Assembly (NCBI RefSeq): GCF_918797505.1
Contig: NC_092795.1
Span: forward strand, 56,394,916 to 56,458,915
DNA length: 64,000 nt
DNA from: Bemisia tabaci
Taxonomy: Eukaryota; Arthropoda; Insecta; Hemiptera; Aleyrodidae
Reading direction: 5' to 3'
In this document: piece after piece, positions 42,224 through 54,200 of the stretch
Layout: every line of letters begins with the position of its first letter
Numbering within the stretch: position 1 is the stretch's first letter
The notes under the pieces: generated by a model
Told to the model about the DNA's origin: nothing
Seen by the model: the letters and a program-made list of their open reading frames with translations, nothing else
The model's database searches: none
Made by a program: the position numbers and the translations under genes

Positions 42224-45200
42224 CCAGTGTGGAAGCACGGGGTCTGCCCGCGAGTGGAATTTGAATGAGAAGAAAAAGATAAAAAAGAGAGAGGAAAAAA
42301 AATCCTGAAGTGTGCGGACATTCATGGGTTGGACGCGAGGACGAGGGATTCGCGACTGAGGCAACACGGGAGGGATGAGCAATCATCTAATCGACAGTGG
42401 AGAACGTCGAGGGCTCCACGGGCACGTCACGGATGCGCGGATCGGGGGAGGGGGAGCGGGAGGGGGGCTGTGGCGAGACGCGGAGGTGGACGTCAGGGGC
42501 TGGTCATGACGTCATTCCACCCTCCGCCGGCCCCGCCGCACCCCATTAGCGGCCGGCGCTCCGCTCAAGATGCATACCGGAAATATTTACTCCGACCCGA
42601 AGGAGCGCCCCCCGACCCCCCCCCCCCCCCCGGGGACGCTGCGCTCTGCTCAGACATAGCGGCGCGCGGGTTAGTATCGGGACGTGCAGGGTGCACGCTT
42701 CGTTTTCGATCCCCTTTTGTTTATCGGGATCTTTTGCCGATTGACTGGATTCGAGCGCGAGAAACCTTATTGCCTCCGCCACGGTGCCTTCGTTCGTTTC
42801 GTTTAATTGCGGAGACGGGAGCTTCCTCTAAATTTTTAATATATTTCGTTGAATATTTTGGGGTAGTTTTTGAATTTTGCAACTTTTTCTAGGGTTGCCA
42901 CAGATTTCAGAGAATGAAATTCCCTGATATTTCCCTGATTTTTCTGTCAAATTTTTGTAAAATTCTCTGTCAATTAGACCGCGTTAAACAGAAAGGAACC
43001 AAGCCACATCAGCTACTGCCAAATTTAATTGGGCAATTAATTCTTTGCATCACAACGGTTGTGCGGATTTTCGTGCAAATTTCAGTGAAGATTCTCCATG
43101 GTACGAAGCAAATTCCTCAAAATTTTCAAAGGAGTCCGAACAAACATTCTCTCGTAAAAAATGTAATTGCCCAGTTAAATTTGGCAATAGCTGATGTGGC
43201 TTGGTTCCTTTCTGCTAAACTCTGTCCAAATGAGGATATGCCAGATGTTGGAAAATACATGATTTGATAAAGTTTTTAGGCAACATTTGCTGTTCGAAAC
43301 CGAAACATCAAACCCATTCCCGACTTTTTAAAATTCCCAGACATTTCCCGGTATTCCCTTACTGCGGCAACCCTGCATAGTGCCCGTCGATGTTTCTAAA
43401 TTTCTGAACGTGTAGCTGGCCGATTAAAAAACTTCAACTTCTTGCAGAGTTGTAAACGAGTGGAATTGAGGGAAATCTTCCTGCTAAAACTGGCACAGCG
43501 AGTTTACAAGGGACATCTTGAGCGTAAGCTTTCCGCTATTTGCTATCGCGGGCACTTTTTCTTCGCGCGCACATCTGATGAGAGACCCTTATCGTGAGGC
43601 TTAGGGCGTTTTAATGACTTCTGAGCCCCCCCCCCCCCCTCCCGCGGGGCGTTCTTTCCCCTTTCGACCATTTTAAGCTTCTCCATAAACAAGAAGGAGA
43701 CGGAGCAGTGATACCGAGATCCGATGGAACGGAAATGAGGATCTTTCTCGTGGAACACCGCATACGGGGAGGAAGGTAGTCTCATTGAGTGTTTGCTGAA
43801 ATAAAACGTGGGATTATGAGCTTTTTTCGTGACACTGAGAACCGAGATAGTCCGAGAAACAAGAGCGGAGTGGCTAGCTCCTATTTTGGTGCAAATATAA
43901 CACAGTCACTATACCTAAATTGTGGGGTTCGAAGTCCTTTCTATCAATTTTTCTGCGAAATTTGCTGGTGTTCGTATGAGAATGGAGTAATAAATGTATT
44001 TAAAATTCCGGGATTTTTTCCAGATTCCGGAGGGGACGACGAATAATTCATCATTAAAATTCAGTTTTTATCTTAAAGAAATTAGGCAACGTCCGAATAC
44101 AAAAGTGCGGCGTTTTTCTTCGGCCGATAGTAATAAGGCCTGACTTTTCCGAGGTCTTGCTGGCTATTACAGAACTTATCACCCCGTGCTACGAGAATAA
44201 ATGGACGGATTTAAGCAGGGCAGCCGAACTACATAAGACGTTGCCTAATTTCCTCTCATTCTTTATTTTAACTACATAACAAGTTGCCTGGTTTCCTCTC
44301 ATACTCTAGATTTTCAAGAGGAGGCTAAGCAACGTCCTGATTTGAGATTTACTCATCATTTCATGCTAGATAATATATTTCACTCGAGGGGAAGTGTCCC
44401 CTCCCCGCCTCTCTTCCCCACCCGGTGACTGACGCTGCGCTGTGCTGAACGGTTCAGCCTGAACCTTTCCCCTATGTCTGACCGTTCCCCTTTCCTCTGT
44501 CAATCGAACCATGCCACCGCTTACGCATTGTCGCTCGCCCACCCAGGTACCAGGGTACATACCTAGCGGCCAGCGGTCAGTTGATGACAAATCTCGCTCA
44601 TGCTCCCACGCAACGCATAGATTACGCCAGCAAATTATTTTCCGAATGATTAGAATTTCTTCGATAGTAATTTTCTTTATTTATTTGACTGTACTTTTTC
44701 TCTGCTTTACTGTGTTTTCCTTGGTTCTCTGCTGTGTTTTTCTTAAATCTCCTCGGTGTTTTTTTATCTTGCTCATGCTCACACGCAGCTGAGCTCAGAT
44801 TACCCTAGTGGAGTCATTTTCTTTGTTATTTTTCTATATATTTTTCTCTGTTATACTGTGCTTTTCTTGAATCTCTTCTGCGTTTTTCTGTCTTTTCTTT
44901 TCCTTTCTGTTCTAATATTTCTTTTCCTATCCTTTGTTCTCTGAGGATATTTTTGATAAAATAAGCATGAATCCAGCTTCAATGATGACGTATTGCAGGA
45001 CGTGTCGTCTGGCGACACAATAAATTCGCTGTTTAACATTGTGCGTCATAAGACGAACTTTCGACCTGTCAATGTAAATTTAATGGGTTTTGTGGGATTT
45101 CTTAGGCCCAGCTCAATTGAATAACGGCAAATCAAATTTTGAGTAGCAGGCCCACCGGGAATATAAATGAAATTTCCCGCTGGGTAACTTTTTATTATTT

Positions 45201-48200
45201 TAACAACACTGTAAAAAAGGGAAATTTATATTAATACTTATCATTTAAGGAAGCGCAACTAAAATTTCAGTAATATTTTTCAGAAAAGTAAAAAAAAAAG
45301 TGGCTAAAGATGGTTCCTCACTTACTCGTGGTGTTGGCTGTTTCTGCTAAGTGGGAACCGTCCATTTCAAGATACAGTCTATCTCTTGCCCCGTCATTAT
45401 TATTCTACAAGTTAATTGTGGAGTGAAAATTTAATAATGTTTTTTATGAAATCTTCTTAATAAAGTGATAAAAAATTCGCAACCACTACAAAATCGGCTC
45501 GCGAAGCGAGCCGAATGTCACTCGCGTAGCGAGTGACCGGGGGTCCAGGGGGCGCAGCCCCCCGGCTAAAACCATAGGAGTAATGCGTAACGCAAAAAGC
45601 CCGAGACGCGAAGCGTTTCAAAAGGTTGAACCGCAAGCAGGATCAGGAGCGTATCCCGTAATTCGCTAGAATTTGGAGGAAATTCACGAAAAGTTTCGAA
45701 ACTGTGTGAAATCTGTTGGTGAAAATTCTCCATTGAGCTGTTTCCAATTGGGTAAATCCGTCCGGATCTTCCGTGCTGCCGTGCTAAAGAAAAACGCCGT
45801 ATACACCTTCAGGCGTTGCCAATTTTCCTTCGGTAAATTATGAATTTTCGAGAGAAGTTAACGTTTTTCTTCCAATTTCTCGGAAAATTTTGTTCGCAAT
45901 TTTACCTACAGTTCTCAATTCCTCGGAAAAATATTCATAACTTCTCTCAAAAATAAACATTTTATCGAAGGAAATTTGGACATCTCTCGAATGTTCACAC
46001 GGCGGTTTTCCTTAGCGCGGCAACGTGTTCCTCCGGCCTGAGCCCGTTGCCTGGTCGCTGAGAGGAGAGCCCTAAAAGGCAACAGCGTTTGAAATTCGAA
46101 ACAAGGCTCGCTCGGGCTTAAACACGGCGAAATAGATTGAAACATTCCGTGCGAAGATTACTCCCAAGCCCGGCGCCGTCCCCGCAGCGCACTTTCCAGT
46201 TTCCAGCCGTATTCTCCATGGGCTCGTCCACTAAATGAACGGGTTAATTCTTAAAGGGAACACGTCCGTTTGGCGGATGGGCCCCGCGGTGCGGGAAGCT
46301 AGCGCCGCTCGGGGGCTCTCCTCCGAACAGCCCTGTCCCCTTCCAGAAACGCCTCGGATAAATTGTGACGCTCCCCCTGAAACTTGAGCACCTGTACCCC
46401 AATTCGGCTACCCCTTTCCGACTCCCGTCGACAACCATCACCCTGCCGTGCTAAGGAAAAACGCCGTATGAACCTCCAGGCGTTGCCAAATTTCCTTTGA
46501 TAAAACACGAATTTTCTTGAAAACTTGTGAATATTTTTCGCCCGATTTTTCAGATAATTTGCTCGCAATTTCACCCTACGTTCCTGAGAATGTCAGGTAC
46601 AAATATTCATAAATTTCCTTATAAATAAACATTTTATCGAAGGAAATTTGGCAACTCTTGAATGCTCATACGGCGTTTTTCCTTAGCACGACAGCACAAA
46701 TCTCCTGCTTTCTTGCCTCTATACGAATCATGTGCTCCCATTCCATGTCCGTTAAAAGTTCCGGGATTCGCAACTTTTTCGCTCCAATTTCTCGCGCTCC
46801 ATGACCGTCGAAAGCTCCGGGATTCTTATTAGATTTTTTCAAAAGTTCCGAGAAAAATTCGGTAGAGTCTCGAGAGTTTCGAAATTCGGTACTAGTTCCA
46901 GGAAATAGGAGCACTGATACAAATCAAAACGACTTGTAAAACTTCAATATATACATTTCAAGATTTGCTGCGTGTATAATTATTCAAATAAATCGACGGT
47001 GAAGTTCCGAAACCACATGTGTCGGTTTTTGGCGTGGTAGACTTTGTGTCATACATCATGATTTAAACGGAAATTGAAATCAATGGAGAATTTGTTCTCA
47101 AAAATCTCCATGCTTCATCTGAGAGTACTTAATGAGCTGAAGGTATTTTTCATTCTTGATTTCCGAAATGGTATAAATTATTGTGAAATAGATTAAAAAG
47201 TGAGAAAATATGCCGCCTTGTGACGTCATCTGGCGACATTTCCTATTTAAACACACATGTTTCAGCAGATTAGGTTATTTTGTCACATTTCCCCCAATAA
47301 TTGTTCGATGTAGAAACCAAAGATACCCTCGTGCTCAGTTCTCAGAGCAATCTCATTTTCAATAAGAAATGTACAAAATTTCAGACACCTGCAAATTCTT
47401 CACCCTTAAAAACTACTACGGTTTTTCTTCTCGATCCGAAGAAAATTTTAAGAAAACTTCGGGAATAATGTTGACTTATACTGCTTTAAGGAAATACTAC
47501 AGGAGCAGAGATTTTAAAACATCGCAAACGAGATGCGTGGTTTGGCAGTTGCACCGTCGATATGTAAATAAATTGTGACTTGACCCTTGAGTCTTGGATG
47601 CGCGACAGAAAATATCGCCCCTTTAAACAGGAGTTCGGTTTCTAATACCAGACCCGACGGCTCGACATTGAGAAATTACAACGACTAAAGCGCGCACCGT
47701 GCTGTGCGTGCAATGCGTGAAGTAATCCGACAGTCTTGTAGGCGCTGAAACCTTTCACGCCAACTGATCGACTGCACCGCGTTTTGCGCATTGCGAGAAG
47801 TATTCATGCAGGCTTGAAGGCGCTAATATGCGTTTAGCGCTGGGTCAACCGCTCTGTTATACTTAAACTGAGATTTGTGAATTTATGGCGATAGCGAACG
47901 AATTTTGCTACAATACTGGCTTCTCTTTAGATTATCGGGGAAACAAGCGGATCCATAACACTTAGAGAAACATTTCTCCTTTTAATTCCGGAAAAATATA
48001 AAATTAAAGAATAAAAAATAATGATCAAGTGATAATATTATTCATATCTTGTAAACTTTAAACCAAACCTTAAAACATCCAAATGCATTTGCATTTTGAA
48101 TTTGCGGAAAATCCTAATGTGATGGAATTTTTTGGACATTTTTCCCGAGTGCAGCGCTAAAAATGGAACAGAAATCAACTAAAAAACTTCCCGCGATATG

Positions 48201-51200
48201 ACATAGCCAAAAATTTGCAGGTCTGTGGCATCCGTTCGATTTTACTAAAAGAATGCAACACTTGATACCTCACTGGAAAAAAGAACACATTGGATCTAGA
48301 GTCCAGACTCTTGAAAACATCGAAAAGAAAAAATACTCTTGATTCAATCGGATTTTTGCTTGAATCAAAACGAAATTCGCTTAAATTAAGAGGCTTGGTT
48401 CTTGATTTAAACTAGATTCTGATTGAATCAAGAGTGCTTTTTCTTTTCGATGTTTTTAGGAGTCTAGACTCTAGATCCAATGTGTTTTTCTTCCAGTGTA
48501 CTTTTGGCTGTGTCTCAGGGTTCATAAGGTGGAGTTTTCGGGAAGGAGCAGCTGAACTATACCTCTCTGGGTGCATTGCATTCGTTTTTTGCCAAACATC
48601 TCGAGTAAAATCAGCATTTAAGCAAAGTTCAAGAACTCGGTGTCTGATCCCTTCCGGTATGGGTTCACCTTACCCAGCGCCTTTACGCGTATCAAGTGGC
48701 GACTAGAGTCCCTTTATACAGAGAGTCAAGACAACATCCCCTCATTGAGTCACAAACGGGAATAAGGATTACAGAAATTGAACGTTTTTCGTGATCTTTG
48801 ATCGGCCCATTCTCAAATGCCTTTCTCCGTTCCCTCTCTTATTCAATTTGTTCCTTGCCGAATCCGTAAGTCCCTGGTCAACTCCAGATTATAATCTTTG
48901 CAATTGGTGAAAATGTAATCTTTATTCCCGTTTGTGACACTGTGGAGGCCTAAAATACGGGAACCAATCAGAAATGGATTCATATTGTCTTGACTCTCAG
49001 TATAAAGGGACTCTAGTGGCGACCTGATTCCCTTCCGGCGAACAAAGGGAGGCAACTCGACAACGGCGCTCGGAGAGCTTTTAACTTAAATAAATTATAC
49101 TTTAATATCTCCTCCCAATAATACACCTGTATCTTGCTTCCGCTCCTCCGCGCGTCCCAGGGGCGGTGGCGGAGGGACTTGATTCGACAACCCTCCCGCA
49201 CCCCCGCCCCCGCGACCCTCGCTCTGAATTTAAAGGCTCACGAACGCGGGGATGCGGGGATGCCTCCCTGGGCCCGTGCGCCGAGTCGCTGACACACAGA
49301 CCCGTATTCCGGCTCGGCTCCCGCTGAATTAAAGATCCTGCCAAGCTACGAGCTGCGACCCGCTTCCCGCTTCCTAGCTTGTATCTCCCACTTCCCATTA
49401 GCTCGTCGAGCTCCGTCGTCGTTGCGTTGCCGCCATTCACAGACAATACTGCCGTGTTAACCCATTGACTTATGATTTAATTTGACCCTGCCGGGCCAGG
49501 AATTACGATTTAATTTGGCGTAAATCAGCAACTTTGAACACTTCAAAATAATCCAGAAATTATTTCTCAAAGGGTGAAAATTGACAAAATAAGCATTCTC
49601 AATACAACGTTTGAGAAAAATGGTGAAAACTTTGAACACAGTGATTTTTTTATGTGGTTTATAGCTGTCAAAACCGCAAAAATCGCAAAATCAGCGAAAA
49701 TCAGAACATTTTGAAGTTATTTCATGTGCAAACGCACAGTAATATGAAAATACCGTAACAAAACAAGAAATTACCGTACACAATAAGTCATAGGGTGGCC
49801 ACACTACTCATATAAACATTGATGAGAACGCAATATACCGGAGAATTGCCGAAATAACGCAAACAATCAGCGGACGGCTCTGAGCCGTCATTTCAGAGCT
49901 GGCCCAGCGCTGCAATGACGGTTGGGAGCCGTCATTTTAAGTCAATGGTTTAAGGAAGAACGCCGTATGAGCCGTCAGACGTTGTTATTGTTCCTTCGAG
50001 AAAAACCAAATTTACTGGGAAAATGGCGAATATTATTTCCAAAATTTTCAGACAGTTTTGTATACAATTGAATCCAAAATATCTGAAAATTGCAAAAAAA
50101 AATGTGCATGAATGTCATTTAAAATACATGTTTTATCGAGGGAAATTTGGCAACGCTCGAATGTTCATACGGTGTTCTTCCTTGGCATGGCAGAATACAT
50201 CTTACACTCCCGTCATAGTTAAGAGAGCAGTAAGTGTCAAATTTTCCAAATCAAGTCTGCTTCAAAATACCTCGGACCTCTTTTAGATGACTTCGCTGAA
50301 ATAGCTAACAGCAAAATTCATCTTAATTGTATAGAACTGAAACATATGAGAAAGCCCCAAGTGACCAAAAAATGATGTGGTTTCAGACAAAACAGCCGTA
50401 AATGACATTATTCCTCCAGATAGCCAATGAAAAACAGTGCTTTCAAGTAAAGTTCCGCCCTCTTCTGCCACTTTCTAACCTGAGAATGTGCTCGTTGGGT
50501 GTCCGAAACGCAACCACGTAAGTATGCAGAAGATAACACTCACGGCTGTCTCGCCTAACACTAAGCATTGAAATTGATAGACAAAGCCATAGAAAAAGAA
50601 GACGTAGGGAATGTGGAGCTATCCTATTGGTTGAAAAGGGTGGTTCTCATAGGCCAAGTAGGAAAATAATGGACTAACTCTTTTCAGTTTCTTGTCGGTA
50701 CTTACCTCCTTCGTCTATTGCAACTGCCTACTTCCACCAATAGCTTTATTGGCCATATGTCTTCTCTGTCTATCGCTTTGTCCATCAATTTTAATAATGA
50801 GCCCGCTATAAGAAATCAGCGTTTGTAAGAGATAGTGCAACTTTAGAAATGAACCTAGTGTTCCTTGGTCAGAGAAACGTGGAATTATTTGCCTACTCAT
50901 TCACCAAAATACCAAAGGTGACTATTTTTCTGGAGCTCGCGCGACGGGGCAACCTCGTTGGGTATTACTTCGGCTCCCCTATCGAATGACTCGTGGGCTG
51001 AAATTAGGGCGAAAAAGGGGAAACGGTGGATGCATCCGCGCGCCCCTCCCGCAATCCCTCCATCTACTCCGCTCGACCCTGCCCGTCGACGAACTAGGCG
51101 TGCTCCCTCATCGGTGATTCCAACTTGTTGCACGCGAGGGCAAGTTCACGGGTTCCGTGCACGGTGTTCAGTGGCGTGGCGTCGCGTGCTTTGCGATACA

Positions 51201-54200
51201 TCGATGGATCTGCCATTTAAACCTATGGAAAAGGATCGATAAGCAGGGTGTTCGCAATAAAAACCTTAATAATTGATTCTTTACCATAGCTTCAAATGGG
51301 TAAATATCGATGAATCAATCATTCGAGCCTCGCCACTGATGGTATCCGAAGGCATACGGTTCCTCTTTTCCGAGATTCAAATAAATTATCGTTGAAATCA
51401 AGACTTCCTCGCCAGCCTTCGTGCGGTTCCAGCAATAGCGCTTTCTTGGAGTACACTCTTCCCAACTTGAAGACGAAGCATTTCGATTGGGCCATGTATT
51501 GCGATAGAGAGCTGCTGGCATTGTGATATTACTGTTAAAAAAATAAAAAAAGTAATAAAATGATGCTCGGATATAGGAGATGTACTCGTATAAATTCGTT
51601 TTAGTAGGAAAAGGTCGTCTTTAAGCGAGACAAGAAGTCGGAGTCAAGACCAGGTGTTTCAATTCGCCTTCAATTTTTATGATACTTCAAGCACATCCAT
51701 TTAGCACGAATAGTGGTATCAAAGAGCCGTGTGAGTACAAGAGTTCTGTTCTGTTGACATCTCTCGCTCTTTTACATTTCAACAGTATTTTTAAGGCAAT
51801 TCTTTCTGCATTCCTGCTCCCCTGATACGCTATCGATCTTCCCATAAGAATTGCACATAATAAAGGACTTCACATACGTAAAATATAAATATTACGTCAG
51901 ATTTAGGCCTACGTGGGCAAGAGAGCGCCTAATCAAAAGAAAGAGCACTTTTTCATGGCGATTGCAAAAGATGCAATAAATGAGTTTGCATATAAATAAA
52001 ATGTTACGCCAGAATCTGGAGTGGTTTCTTAGGAGAACGTCAATGATTACAAACACGGACGCGAGTGCGATAGTTGGCAGAGAAGTCAGACTGCGAGATT
52101 TTTGGCGACTCACAGTGAAAGTCCATTTTATTTATTTTCACTTTCGCAGGACCTCTTCCTCTCTCGAATCAACACTCTCAAGCAGTTTCCCTAAATCAAA
52201 ATCATCCGTGAATTTTCCGAATTCCTGATTTGTTTGGGCTTGACCGTCGTCAATTCACAACAAGGCGCGGAGAGGCCGAGAACTATGTGTCAACAATCGA
52301 AGTTGAAACGATAACAATTTTCCGAAAACCCATTAATGAACATAAATAGATTGGAGCGGGACGCTATGACTTTTAACGAAGACCCCTCCAGGGGTAAACA
52401 GATAACCCCTATTTTTTCTCGTGGGAAACTTAAACACGGCGCAATGCACGCTACACGACGGGACATGAATGGGACTGAATGAAGGTCAGGTCAATATTTT
52501 CATTGATAATCCATGAATGACCAACGCTGCCATTTTCACGCGGTTGACACCGCATCGATCTTTGCAACCGTGTCTCAATGACTGATACGAAAGCTAGGGT
52601 GAGGCAATCATTTTTCGCGGACAAGATGAGAGCGTATTGACAAGTATTAGGCTACTCGCAGTATTATTATGTACGCGTAAGCAGTAGATGCCTAACACCG
52701 CACAGTAGATCGAGTCAATAGGAGAGGTCGGACAAAATTCGGAAACTTTAAACGCTTATGACTCCGTTCATTCAAAACTATGAGGTTTTAAAAGTGGTTC
52801 ACGTGGTTTTCTCGTGAAATTTCCTGCTACAAATACCCCTTCAAATTTTAAATGTGACGAAATAAACAACAAAATTTGCAGTTTTGGTCAAAAATTTCTT
52901 GTGTAATTGGCTCGATCCACTGTGCACCGATAGGATGATAGTTATTTTTCTTTCTAAAAAAAGGTTGGATTTGCAAGTTTCCGACGATAGATTACATAAA
53001 ATTTGGCGAGAAGCATGAAATTACGAAGCTTGCTCACAAAGGACTTTCAAAGTTCACAATCATAGCATTTTTATAATATATACATTTTAGAGTCAATTGG
53101 ACTTCATTTTGCGATAAGAAACTACTATTTCTAGCTCATCAATTAAAGCACCCAATTGCATTGGAGAACTAGTGGCACACGTGCTGTTAATAAAATGAGC
53201 CAAAACTTGTTTTTGCGCATTGCAACTGTTTGTCGTTCTCAAACACGTAGATTCACTTGGAGCGTCATGAATATGGGACACTAGACAAGGTCTGAATTAG
53301 AAAGAATTATCACATAGTTTCTCATGGAAATTTAAAATTGAGAACGATTCTTACGACGGGTGGTTCGGAACTCAGCTCCTGAACTAGATATTAAGGCGTG
53401 TTTTAAGAAAAGATATAATTGAAGCTAGACTTGCAGATGACCATTGTCCAATGTCATTTCGCCGCTCAATCATTGTTTAATTATAAAAACTTATGTCTTG
53501 TTCATGTGTTGATTGCCTTTACTACAGGAACCACCCATTTCAACCAAAAGAATCGTTCGATACTCCTAATGTCTTCTGCTTTGTCGATTAATTACAATAA
53601 TCAGTCCGCAAAAGTCAAAAAACGAAGGGGGGGGGGGGAGTTTGTCCATCATTTTCTCCCTTCGACTACAGGAACCACCCATTTCAACCAAAAGGATCGT
53701 TCCATACTCCCGATGTCTTCTGTGTCTACTGCTTTGTCGATTAATTTCAATAATCAGCCCGCAGAAGTCCAAAACCGAAGAGGGGGGGGGCGCCCGGAAA
53801 GAGGGCGCGTTTTCAACTTATCCCGAAATTCGAGCGGGGGCAGCAACGTTCCTCGAAGTTGATGGCGCGGGGGAAGTTCCTTTCCGAATTCGGGGGCGAG
53901 CGGGAGTCTGACGGGGCCGGCGGGGGAGGGGGGGAGGGGTCGAGGGCCAACTTCGGCGGCGACTTATTATCTCTTAATTGCAGCGCGTTTAGTTTCGCGA
54001 GCCGGCTCTTTCCGCCCATGCACATTCATTGCACTCGCGCTCACGGCTGCCCGAGTTGCGACTAACAATGAGCTGGCGCGGCCGCTGATCCGCCGCGAGT
54101 TCCGAGTTGGGGGCGCCGAGTTCGAGTTGGGCGGGTTGCCGAAATTTTCGCCCGAGTTCCCGCCGCAGCCGCAGCCGGGGCGCCGGGTGTTGGCTGCTTG

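Noticed and set aside
42329..42892. Plus-strand ORF of 187 codons
   Set aside because: Arg/Pro/Gly-rich translation of a GC-rich island, running into a transposon end; no domain and no supporting signals.
51315..51521. Minus-strand ORF of 68 codons starting [10 protein letters not shown]
   Set aside because: It ends inside the CAGTGGCG element and matches nothing I recognise; possibly a transposon relic but unsupported.
53521..53790. CRISPR-like repeat array
   Set aside because: Two direct units only, unit length about 144 bp, derived from a transposon; eukaryotic context.
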